64,000 bases of DNA. It comes from Candidatus Marsarchaeota archaeon. GTDB lineage: Archaea; Micrarchaeota; Micrarchaeia; Micrarchaeales; Micrarchaeaceae. The stretch is taken from the NCBI GenBank assembly GCA_023473665.1, contig JAMCYM010000003.1, positions 62,001-126,000 of the forward strand, given 5' to 3'. Every line of letters starts with the position of its first letter. The first letter of the stretch is position 1. This document shows, piece after piece, positions 26,080 through 33,406 of this stretch. The notes below the pieces were generated by a model. The model was given only the letters and a program-made list of their open reading frames with translations. It ran no database searches and was not told the origin of the DNA. The position numbers were made by a program, and so were the translations under genes.

Positions 26080-26754
26080 TTAATCATTCAAATTCAGCGC
26101 CTCCATGATCCTAGCGAGTTCGAAGCCCGTAGTTGCCGCACCTGCTATGATGCCCTTCGAGTTCGCCAGGGCGCTGATCCCTATGCTGAGCGAGCCGCCA
26201 TTGGCCGTCGTGCGCACAGATCCGAAGCCAGTGCATGCGTCCATACGCTCCTTTTCCGGATCCGTGCTTCTGTTGTTCACGGCAAACCCAGAATTTGTGA
26301 GGAGGTTGTTGGCCCCGACCGTCTTGAAGCCGCCCGCCTCTGCGCGGACCACCTCGACTCCCAGGATGTCGCTTATCTGCCTGACGTCGTCCGCATCGTA
26401 GTCGGGGTTTACTATCGCTATTTTGTCGTTGGCGAGTATGTTGTTGCCTGTGGCGTTCAGCGCGCTCCTCATTACGCTTATGTTCATGCCGGTATGCGCC
26501 TTCTTCAGCGCCTCGACTTCGCGCTCCTCAGCGAGGTTGGACAATAGCATGCCATTGGAGTTGGCTTTGGCCAGCACGCCTATGAATCCGGAGCTGCCTA
26601 CCGACACGCGCACCACATCAACCTTAAGCGCCTCTGCGATTATGCTCTCCATCGTGCCGTTCGCGTCGATGCCCACGAAGCAGTAGCGCTCCGTAGCTAC
26701 TGCGTAGGCGCCGACATAGTCGCTCCCCCTTATCCTGTACTTGACGGTTCCCAT
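26080..26754 (-). CDS. eif6: Translation initiation factor aIF6
   Basis: 224 residues, the normal length. The five repeated ~45-residue units of the pentein fold are seen (for example SSGFIGVLAKANSNGMLLS, ILANDKIAIVNPDYDADD, VGANNLLTNSGFAVNN). It binds the 50S subunit and prevents early joining with 30S. Located between eL31 and eL20 in the conserved operon. Confidence 0.96.
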   Translation of the reverse strand: MGTVKYRIRGSDYVGAYAVATERYCFVGIDANGTMESIIAEALKVDVVRVSVGSSGFIGVLAKANSNGMLLSNLAEEREVEALKKAHTGMNISVMRSALNATGNNILANDKIAIVNPDYDADDVRQISDILGVEVVRAEAGGFKTVGANNLLTNSGFAVNNRSTDPEKERMDACTGFGSVRTTANGGSLSIGISALANSKGIIAGAATTGFELARIMEALNLND

Positions 26755-26776
26755 TCAAAGCGCCATGACCTGGGAA

Positions 26777-27148
26777 TCAGGCTTTTTGTGCAGGGGCCTT
26801 TGCCTGCGAGGGCTTGCCTGCCTCTGCTGCCTTGGCCTTTTCGGGCTTGCCCTTCTGCTGGGCCTTGGCGTCTGCGCCCGTCGCGCCGGGCCGCGCCTCC
26901 TTCAGCGGCGATACTGTAGCAATGCCGTTCTCTATGCTGACGCTAGCCTTGACCGGCAGCATGCTTCTCGCATGCTTCTTCAATATCATCGCGCTGAGCT
27001 CTGGGCTCAGCTTCACGCTGTCGCTGCTCAGCTTCGTGAAATGCGCGATGCGCTCCCTGATGTAGCGCACCGCCTTGCGCGCCCTCTTGGTCCTTGGCTG
27101 CGCCACAAGGTACTTGCGTATGCTTATCGTTATCAGCCTGTTCGCCAT
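26777..27148 (-). CDS. rpl31e: Ribosomal protein eL31 with long Ala/Lys-rich C-terminal tail
   Basis: 123 residues. The first ~82 match eL31 (RLITISIRKYLVAQPRTKRARKAVRYIRE). The last ~40 are a low-complexity tail of Lys, Ala, Gly, Pro and Gln, absent from the usual ~85-95-residue archaeal protein. eL31 lies near the exit tunnel, so the tail would reach outward from the ribosome. It starts four bases after the eL39 stop. Confidence 0.93.
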   Translation of the reverse strand: MANRLITISIRKYLVAQPRTKRARKAVRYIRERIAHFTKLSSDSVKLSPELSAMILKKHARSMLPVKASVSIENGIATVSPLKEARPGATGADAKAQQKGKPEKAKAAEAGKPSQAKAPAQKA

Positions 27149-27152
27149 TCGA

Positions 27153-27320
27153 TCAATCCAGCTTTATCTTTTTTCGCAGCTTCATCCTGCGCCAGTCCCT
27201 GGTGTAGCGGTTGTACTGCACGCGCCTGTGCGTCCTCAGCGTGGCAAGGAGCGGCATGCGCCTTGAGCGCTTGAGCTGCTTCCCAAGCCTGCGCTTCTTG
27301 TACTGGCTCTTCTTTGACAT
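27153..27320 (-). CDS. rpl39e: Ribosomal protein eL39
   Basis: 55 residues, very basic: MSKKSQYKKRRLGKQ at the start, RRMPLLATLRTHRRV in the middle and RDWRRMKLRKK near the end, with the R/N-R-x-P...R-T-x-R...H/D-W-R-R pattern of eL39. It lines the exit tunnel. Position between pdcd5 and eL31 is the standard archaeal order. The gene is too short for a 60-codon cutoff. Confidence 0.9.
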   Translation of the reverse strand: MSKKSQYKKRRLGKQLKRSRRMPLLATLRTHRRVQYNRYTRDWRRMKLRKKIKLD

Positions 27321-27329
27321 TTCGATGCC

Positions 27330-27644
27330 TCACTTATGCTTGAATTCTATCTTCGTATCAGGCCTGCTGGTAAGCCTGCCAAGCAGGCTCACGAGCTGCG
27401 GCTCCGTGATGCGCCCGGCAATCTGGTTCGACTGCGCGAGCGAGACTATGAGCCTAGCAAGCTGCGTGTAAAGCTCGTTGTTGGATACGCGTATGTTCAT
27501 CATGCGCTCGTAAGCCCCGTCATCGAGCAGCTGGCGCAGCATCGACCTAACCTGCTGGTCCTGCTCCATCTGCTTGTAGAGCTTAGACATCGCCTTCTTC
27601 ATGTCGGCGCTGTTCCTCTCATCGCCATTGTCTTGCGCTGCCAT
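27330..27644 (-). CDS. pdcd5: PDCD5/TFAR19-family DNA-binding protein
   Basis: 104 residues. The core (QMEQDQQVRSMLRQLLDDGAYERMMNIRVSNNELYTQL) matches the three-helix PDCD5 fold found in all archaea between eS19 and eL39. Proposed functions involve nucleic acid binding or chaperoning near translation. One base separates it from eS19. Confidence 0.92.
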   Translation of the reverse strand: MAAQDNGDERNSADMKKAMSKLYKQMEQDQQVRSMLRQLLDDGAYERMMNIRVSNNELYTQLARLIVSLAQSNQIAGRITEPQLVSLLGRLTSRPDTKIEFKHK

Positions 27645-27645
27645 A

Positions 27646-28080
27646 TCACGCAGCCTTATGTTCCTGTACCTTGCCCTGCCTTATCTCGCTGCTTATCTTG
27701 TCAAGGAAAGCCCTGCCCTCTGGCGTTATCGTTCTGCCTCTGCCCGTGTTCTTTATATATTTGAGCCTTTCCAACTCAGCGAAAGCGTTCCTTATGATGG
27801 AGCTGCCGGCGCGCAGGTGATGGTGCCTGTGCACTACGTGGTCCTGCCTGGAGCCATAGCGCGTCCTGAGCTTCGATATGCCGATAGGGCCGTTGACGTA
27901 CACCTGCCTCAGTATGGAAGCGCACCTCTTGTACCAGAAGTCTGGATCCTCGGGTGGCCTCTCACGGCTCTGCGAGGACTTGACGAAGTTCACATAGCCT
28001 GGTTTCTTTGCCGAGCCCTTCAGCCTCTCGGAGGCGACGCGTATCAGGTCCCCTGCCTCAACGTCATACACTGTTGTCAT
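27646..28080 (-). CDS. rps19e: Ribosomal protein eS19
   Basis: 144 residues with typical eS19 sequence: VYDVEAGDLIRVASERLK at the N-terminus, DPDFWYKRCASILRQVYVNGPIGISKLRTRYG in the middle and a C-terminal GRGRTITPEGRAFLD. Small-subunit protein. First gene of the minus-strand run that continues through ftsY. Confidence 0.96.
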   Translation of the reverse strand: MTTVYDVEAGDLIRVASERLKGSAKKPGYVNFVKSSQSRERPPEDPDFWYKRCASILRQVYVNGPIGISKLRTRYGSRQDHVVHRHHHLRAGSSIIRNAFAELERLKYIKNTGRGRTITPEGRAFLDKISSEIRQGKVQEHKAA

Positions 28081-28144
28081 CAGAATCCCTTAAGGAAAAG
28101 GCAAAAGTTTGCCCCGTGCAGATATTATTGTAGGGAAAACATTT

Positions 28145-28178
28145 AAAAGCCTGTCCGGCGCCGCGCCGCAAGGCTTTT
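28145..28178. repeat. Nested hairpin between eS19 and truD
   Basis: AAAAGCC (28145-28151) pairs with GGCTTTT (28172-28178), and inside it CGGCG (28156-28160) pairs with CGCCG (28164-28168) around a three-base loop. It lies about 30 bases upstream of truD and 65 upstream of eS19. It might be a transcript leader structure; nothing else supports a function. Confidence 0.4.
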
Positions 28179-28208
28179 GTTAGGCAGCCACAAAACCCTA
28201 ATGGTACA

Positions 28209-29459
28209 ATGGAGCATCTGTACAAGGGCGCGCGCCCGTCGGGCGAGCTGAAGTCGGTGCCAGAGGACTTCATAGTAGAGGAGATCACCAAGACGGCCAC
28301 GGTGCTCGAAGCCGGGCAGACCTACACGGCGCAGATGCTTGGCATGGACGAAGCAGGCGAAGAAGCCAAGTTCTCCGCATTCGTCATGCAGAAACGTTCG
28401 TGGAACACTTCGCAGGCCCTCGCCGCCATCGCAAAGAGGGCAGGCAGGGGCATAAGGTCCATGGGCTTCGCCGGAACGAAGGACAGGAACGCGGTGAGCG
28501 TCCAGCTATGCAGCATTTTCGGCGCCAAGCCGGACGCGCTGATGCGCGTTCACGTAAAGGACATATCGATAAACGGGGCGTGGAGGTCGTATAATGCAGT
28601 GGAGATGGGGGGGCTGGCCGGCAACAGGTTTACGGTTACGATAAGGAAGCTCGATGGCCAAGGCCTTCTCGACAACGCGCTTGCCGCACTTGACGGAAGG
28701 TTTCCCAACTACTTCGGTCAGCAGCGCTTCGGTACGCGAGGCAGCAATGCAGACATAGGCATGCTGATCCTGCATGGCGACTTCGAAGGCGCAGCGCGCG
28801 CCTTCCTGACGAGCACCACCAACGAGAATAACGTAGACGCTGTGGCCGCAAGGAAAAAGTTGGCAGAGGAATGGGATTTCGGAAACGCGCTACAGTATTT
28901 TCCCAGCTACCTGAAGTACGAACGCACGGTCATAGAGTATCTGCACAGGTTTCCAGGCAACTATGCGAATGCGCTCAGGCGCCTTCCGCGCTCCATACTG
29001 CTGATGTTCGTGCATGCTGTCGAGGCACAGGTGTTCAACTCTGTTCTGGAGGAGCGCATACGCGCAGGGCTTGTCTCGCCGATCAATGGCGACACCGTAT
29101 GCCCTGCCGACGCGCTGGGCTTCCCTGACTACAGCAAGGCGCATGCCTTCAATGCCAATGAAAGCGGCATGTTCATAGTAGGGTCTGTGGTGGGCTATGA
29201 CAGCGAAACAAGCGCGGCAGAAGCATCTGAGCTTGAGCGTCTCGGCATAACTAAGGACATGTTCAAAGTCAATGGCATGCCCGAGCTCAATGCAAAGGGC
29301 TCGTCAAGGGTGCTTTTCGCGCCATACACCGGCATGGAGCGCAGTTTCGGCGAAAATAAGGCGAGACTGAGGTTCTCGCTGCCTGCGGGCTCCTATGCAA
29401 CTGCATTGCTCGACGAGCTCATCGATTCAAAGCTCGGGCGGTCGGAAGCCGATGCGTAA
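28209..29459 (+). CDS. truD: tRNA pseudouridine synthase TruD
   Basis: 416 residues, full archaeal length. GFAGTKDRNAVSVQ holds the catalytic Asp region, followed by FPNYFGQQRFGTRG, the second TruD signature, and an inserted TRUD domain in the second half. It makes pseudouridine 13 (and in archaea often 35) in tRNA. Divergent from eS19 with a 128-base gap; tRNA-Ser follows on the opposite strand. Confidence 0.96.
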   Translation: MEHLYKGARPSGELKSVPEDFIVEEITKTATVLEAGQTYTAQMLGMDEAGEEAKFSAFVMQKRSWNTSQALAAIAKRAGRGIRSMGFAGTKDRNAVSVQLCSIFGAKPDALMRVHVKDISINGAWRSYNAVEMGGLAGNRFTVTIRKLDGQGLLDNALAALDGRFPNYFGQQRFGTRGSNADIGMLILHGDFEGAARAFLTSTTNENNVDAVAARKKLAEEWDFGNALQYFPSYLKYERTVIEYLHRFPGNYANALRRLPRSILLMFVHAVEAQVFNSVLEERIRAGLVSPINGDTVCPADALGFPDYSKAHAFNANESGMFIVGSVVGYDSETSAAEASELERLGITKDMFKVNGMPELNAKGSSRVLFAPYTGMERSFGENKARLRFSLPAGSYATALLDELIDSKLGRSEADA

Positions 29460-29491
29460 AATTAATGGCGCATTCTGGTTTTATGTAAAAT

Positions 29492-29616
29492 CGCCGGGGT
29501 AGGGATTTGAACCCTAACGCCCCAAAGGGGCACCGGTTTGCCCGTCGCATCACAAGTCAGCTCTCGACGTTTTGTAAACTCGAGACCGGCGCATTACCGG
29601 ATTCTGCCACCCCGGC
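29492..29616 (-). tRNA. tRNA-Ser(CGA) with a 40-nt intron
   Basis: Minus strand: acceptor GCCGGGG (29616-29610) pairs with CCCCGGC (29499-29493), discriminator G at 29492, as expected for serine. Anticodon stem CCGGT/ACCGG, loop CTCGAG..A, anticodon CGA at 29580-29582. Variable arm GCCCC-TTT-GGGGC and T-arm TAGGG-TTCAAAT-CCCTA are regular. 85 nt after splicing. Confidence 0.94.
29539..29578 (-). other. tRNA-Ser intron (anticodon loop, 37/38)
   Basis: 40 nt. CTCG of the exon pairs with CGGG at the intron end; the bulges are AGT and CAA, cut after the second base, leaving a seven-base loop. An extra CGTCG/CGACG pairing inside the intron competes partly with the core helix. Confidence 0.8.
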
Positions 29617-29724
29617 ATAAAGCATCATAAGGGCCGCATGCATTAAAATGCAATACCAAATTAAACGCAAACCAATAAATAGGCTTTTTGCTGAGACTTA
29701 GATACAGAGCACTGGGGATTTCTG

Positions 29725-31281
29725 ATGCTTCGCACGAACCGAAAGTTCTTTGGCGATGGTTTCACGCTTCGCATACTAACGATAGTGCTGTTCTCGGCGC
29801 TTACCGTTGCGGGCATGGCCTTCTCGGTATACCTGTTCCTTGTTGCGTCAAGCCTGTACATGTACCTGCTTGCCACTGCTTTTTTCAGCATGTCCGCATT
29901 TTCCAGCTTTTTCAACATCTCGGCGTCTGTGCTCTACTACAGATCGTACTTCTACCTGAAGCACCTCCGTGGCATAGAGACCGGCCTGAAGCCGATGCGC
30001 CGCAAGCCTCACGTCGCAATAGCGGTTCCCGTCTACAACGAGAATGTCGAGGTGGTGGAAGCTACGCTGGAAAGCATGTCGAAGCTCAATTATCCAAAGG
30101 ACAAGCTTAAGATGTACCTGCTGGATGATTCAACAGTGCCAGAGACGCGCGCTGCGCTGGAGTCGTACAGTGCGCTCCACAACGTAACTTACCTGCACAG
30201 GGACGACCGGAAGGGCTTCAAGGCCGGTGCCCTGAACAACATGCTCAAGTACTCGAAGGAGGAGTTCGTCGCGATCTTCGACTACGACGAGAAGATAACG
30301 AATCCGGAATTCCTCAACGAGCTGCTGCCCTATTTCAACGACCCGCGCATGTCATACGTGCAGACAGAGAAGACGCGCTCCAAGGGCAGCCTGTTCTCCG
30401 AGACCGTCAACGTGTTCGATGCGTTCTTCTTCAAGTTCATAGAGCCGGCAAGGGCCCTGAACAACACCGCGATATTCGCGGGCTCCTGCGGCCTTATACG
30501 CACTTCCATCCTGAATAAGCTCCACGGCTTCCCAGAATACGTGATAGAGGACACATTCTTCAGCTTCGAATCCGACAGGAACAACTACAAGAGCATCTAC
30601 GTGCCCAAGGTATATGCCGTCGGCGGCCCTATAAAGACGTTCACCGAGCTGGCCAAGCAGCAGTGGAGGTACAACTATGGCGACACGCAGTTCATAGGCT
30701 ACTTCCTGAAGCGCAGGAACAAGGCCCGCAGCTCGCCTATCTCTAGCATGGACTACATAACCCACGGCCTCGGCCTCAATTACATATCGGTGGTGCTGAT
30801 ATTCTTCACGATAATCTCGATATTCATAGTCTTCTCGTCAGTGCCCATAGCGCACCTTACGCTGCACCAGATACTCTCCACGCCTATGGTCAGCCTTGAC
30901 CTTGAGTTCGTGGGCAGCGTGGCGCTCCTGCTGTCTATACTTGCACCCATCGCGCTCACCAAGCTGTATTTCGGCTCGATCAAGAAAGGCATGATGCTCT
31001 TCGCGCTGAACTACGCGCTTGCATTTGTGAGGGCGAAGGCCGCCCTCGCGGCCCTGCTGCACTCGAATCCATTGTTGAAGTGGAACCGCGATAATTCCAC
31101 GATGGGGAGCAGGTTCGCCATGTCGCTGCGCAACACCAAGCTTGAGCTCCTCTTCGCCTCGGTAGTGCTGTCGTCCAGCACCGTCGCCGCTGTGATGCAG
31201 AACCTTACCGGCAGCCTGTGGCTGTTCGGCTATGGCGTAATGTACCTGCTCACTACGGCGTTCCTGTACAAGTACGGCTGA
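29725..31281 (+). CDS. Family 2 glycosyltransferase with membrane helices (cellulose/hyaluronan synthase-like)
   Basis: 518 residues: two N-terminal membrane helices (about 14-65), a cytoplasmic GT2 domain with AIAVPVYNENVEVV, LLDDSTVPETR, AIFDYDEKI (D-x-D) and QQWRYNYG (the Q-x-x-R-W type motif), then four or five C-terminal helices. It probably polymerises or transfers sugar at the membrane; product unknown. It has its own AT-rich promoter (AATAAATAGG at about 29673). Confidence 0.85.
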   Translation: MLRTNRKFFGDGFTLRILTIVLFSALTVAGMAFSVYLFLVASSLYMYLLATAFFSMSAFSSFFNISASVLYYRSYFYLKHLRGIETGLKPMRRKPHVAIAVPVYNENVEVVEATLESMSKLNYPKDKLKMYLLDDSTVPETRAALESYSALHNVTYLHRDDRKGFKAGALNNMLKYSKEEFVAIFDYDEKITNPEFLNELLPYFNDPRMSYVQTEKTRSKGSLFSETVNVFDAFFFKFIEPARALNNTAIFAGSCGLIRTSILNKLHGFPEYVIEDTFFSFESDRNNYKSIYVPKVYAVGGPIKTFTELAKQQWRYNYGDTQFIGYFLKRRNKARSSPISSMDYITHGLGLNYISVVLIFFTIISIFIVFSSVPIAHLTLHQILSTPMVSLDLEFVGSVALLLSILAPIALTKLYFGSIKKGMMLFALNYALAFVRAKAALAALLHSNPLLKWNRDNSTMGSRFAMSLRNTKLELLFASVVLSSSTVAAVMQNLTGSLWLFGYGVMYLLTTAFLYKYG

Positions 31282-31285
31282 TCGT

Positions 31286-31606
31286 ATGATATACCTAAAG
31301 CTCCACGAGACTAACGAGGGCCGCATACTGGCTATGTGCGACGAATCGCTGATAGACCGCGTGCTCGAAGAGGGCGACGCCTATGTCGACATAAAGGGCT
31401 ATGCAGATTTCTACAAGGGCTCATTGGTAGGAGCCAAGGAGTTCTCCGAACTTGAAACTGCCGGAATAAGCTCCGCAAACATAGTGGGCGAGGAATCGGT
31501 CGGCCTGGCCATAGGCAGGGAGCTGATAAAAGAGGAGAACGTCAAGAAAATAAAAGGCGTGCCTTACGCGCACGCCTACTGGTTCGGCAAGCCAGGTCAG
31601 TCGTGA
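31286..31606 (+). CDS. DUF424 family protein
   Basis: 106 residues matching the archaeal DUF424 pattern: MIYLKLHETNEGRILAMCDESLIDR at the start, YKGSLV in the middle and GVPYAHAYWF near the C-terminus. The family is widespread in archaea; role unproven. It follows the GT2 gene by four bases and overlaps the NAC gene tail to tail. Confidence 0.85.
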   Translation: MIYLKLHETNEGRILAMCDESLIDRVLEEGDAYVDIKGYADFYKGSLVGAKEFSELETAGISSANIVGEESVGLAIGRELIKEENVKKIKGVPYAHAYWFGKPGQS

Positions 31607-31953
31607 CCGCTTAGTTCGAGTATGGCTGCCGCGAGGTCGCCGTTGTTCTTCTCGAGCACTTCCTTCACTTTCGCGGCATCGCTCTCCCCGGTCCTTTCCA
31701 TTACGAGCTTGACGTCGTCATCCGTGATCTCTGCAGCCGCGTGCTCTTGTTCCTTCGCCCGCTCCTCCACCTCGCCGGCGACCTGGAAGCTCACCGTACC
31801 TTGCGCCTCGATCTGCGTGACCTGCGGATTGGTTATGACTATCTGCCTGTCCTGGCAGTCTATTACCACGCTTCTCGCGTCTATCTCTGTTGATTTTATC
31901 CCCATCTTGGCCATCATGCTCTTCAGCGCGCGTGGGTCTATGTTAGGCATCAT
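31597..31953 (-). CDS. nac: Nascent polypeptide-associated complex protein (aNAC)
   Basis: 118 residues: short N-terminal basic region, NAC beta-domain (VVIDCQDRQIVITNPQVTQIEAQGTVSFQV) and C-terminal UBA helix bundle (ITDDDVKLVMERTG...). It binds ribosomes and emerging chains as a homodimer. Located between DUF424 and the TFIIS-ribbon protein; divergent from the latter. Confidence 0.95.
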   Translation of the reverse strand: MMPNIDPRALKSMMAKMGIKSTEIDARSVVIDCQDRQIVITNPQVTQIEAQGTVSFQVAGEVEERAKEQEHAAAEITDDDVKLVMERTGESDAAKVKEVLEKNNGDLAAAILELSGHD

Positions 31954-32067
31954 AAGTAATATTCACCGTTTGTCGTTTTACGTCAGCGTGCAACTCTGCC
32001 GCGGTTAAATATCTATCCGTTCAAAATAAAAAGGTTACAAGCCCAACTTCCTGGTGCGGGTGCGACC

Positions 32068-32799
32068 TTGGCCGAAATACTATCCAATGCAGAATGCTTC
32101 ATGGAGAAGAGGCGCATGCTAGCCGCGGCAAAGCGCAATGCATTCGAGTTCCGTATGCTTGACTGGTATGACGTGGTGGACGAGCTGAAGATCCTGGCCG
32201 AGCTGGAGCGCGGTCTGTCGCCCAAAGAACTTGATATCATATTTGATGAGGCATTCGCCGACTACTCGCAGCTAGGCCCTATGGCCTCAAGAGGCGCCGC
32301 ATTCTCATTGCTGCATGTCGTGTCGCTGCCCTTAACCAACTACATGGAGCTTGAGATCGCGCACGATGCCCACATAGAGGAGCGCGGCGGCAAGGTGTAC
32401 ATGATAGAGAAGCAGAAATTTTTCGAGATGCATACACCTGAAGGCATCGAAATCAACGATTTCGTCCTGGCCGACGACGCTGTGCTGCTCATCAAGCATG
32501 ATGTCGACCGTGCCAAGCGGACGGACAGCGTGCAGGGCCGCAAAACAACAGATGCAACAGAGGTCAATGCTTACAGGGAGTTTTCAGATATGCTGCTGCA
32601 TTCGGCAATGCCGCTTAAGGACTTCATGGCTGACCCGCGCCTCAAGCTCAAGCCTGAGAAGATCGAGCAGCTGTGCAACGTCTGCGGCAACAACAGCGCA
32701 TGGGTTATATATTACGGGATACGCATAGGCGACGAGCCGCCCCTCATAATAACGAAGTGCACAGAATGCGGCAACACGACAAGAACCGGCGTAGGATAA
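32068..32799 (+). CDS. Protein with unrecognised N-terminal domain and TFIIS-type C-terminal zinc ribbon
   Basis: 243 residues from TTG at 32068 (GGTGCGGGTGCGACC upstream). The C-terminal ~45 residues form a TFIIS/TFS-like ribbon: Cys203, Cys206, Cys231, Cys234 with the sequence RIGDEPP in the hairpin, so the acidic pair Asp222-Glu223 that works in transcript cleavage by TFS is kept. The N-terminal ~200 residues (helical start, then a beta-rich part with HDAHIEERGGKVYMI) match nothing I know and are not the TFS N-domain. It could be a polymerase-binding factor. Divergent from nac. Confidence 0.6.
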   Translation: MAEILSNAECFMEKRRMLAAAKRNAFEFRMLDWYDVVDELKILAELERGLSPKELDIIFDEAFADYSQLGPMASRGAAFSLLHVVSLPLTNYMELEIAHDAHIEERGGKVYMIEKQKFFEMHTPEGIEINDFVLADDAVLLIKHDVDRAKRTDSVQGRKTTDATEVNAYREFSDMLLHSAMPLKDFMADPRLKLKPEKIEQLCNVCGNNSAWVIYYGIRIGDEPPLIITKCTECGNTTRTGVG

Positions 32800-32842
32800 T
32801 TATACCTAATAAACCCGATGGTAATTATTCAGATGCACGCAA

Positions 32843-32914
32843 TGGACTCTGCGGGAATCGAACCCGCAACCTCCCGCTTGCAAAGCGGGCGCTCTACCAT
32901 TGAGCCAAGAGCCC
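32843..32914 (-). tRNA. tRNA-Ala(TGC)
   Basis: Minus strand: acceptor GGGCTCT pairs with AGAGTCC and has the G3-U70 wobble that marks alanine tRNAs; discriminator A at 32843. Anticodon stem CCCGC/GCGGG, loop TTTGCAA, anticodon TGC; T-arm GCGGG-TTCGATT-CCCGC. 72 nt, no intron, no encoded CCA. Confidence 0.97.
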
Positions 32915-32926
32915 GGTAGAAATAGA

Positions 32927-33295
32927 TTACCTGTGCCTCTTTTTTATGCTTTTCTTTTTGGCAGGCTTGTGCTTCGCTTTTCCTTTTGGCTTGCCCGCCC
33001 TCTTTACAAGATGGATGCGCCTGTCTCGGCTCCCTTTCGAATGGGTTGCCTGAGCGGGCTTCTGCCCTGTGGTCATGCGCTCGATGAGCGACAGCTCCTT
33101 CTCGTTTATCTTTTCTGCGGCGAGCTTGCCTATTATGTTGTCGGCTATGTTGCTGCTCACAGCTTCAGAATCCTTCGATATGGTGGAGACGAAGGCGTTC
33201 TCTATATCGCTCTTCTTTATGATGCCCTCTAGGTCTTTCATGCGCCTTATCTGCTCTATCTCCCTGCTGTCTGCCTTGCTGTTTCTTCGCTTCAT
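32927..33295 (-). CDS. Small basic protein, function unknown
   Basis: 122 residues. The first ~85 are charged and helical; the last ~35 are Lys/Arg/His-rich (KPKGKAKHKPAKKK), a tail that would bind nucleic acid or ribosomes. No family recognised. It sits just upstream of tRNA-Ala on the same strand (12-base gap), so the tRNA may be transcribed with it. Confidence 0.55.
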   Translation of the reverse strand: MKRRNSKADSREIEQIRRMKDLEGIIKKSDIENAFVSTISKDSEAVSSNIADNIIGKLAAEKINEKELSLIERMTTGQKPAQATHSKGSRDRRIHLVKRAGKPKGKAKHKPAKKKSIKKRHR

Positions 33296-33406
33296 CGGCT
33301 CACGCGGTAATTTCTCGTAAATAGGCCCACATCCCTATTTATGCCTTGCCGTCTGGTATCGGGCAGCGTTCTGCCATTCGTTATTCCGCTAATGCCGGGC
33401 GAAAGA

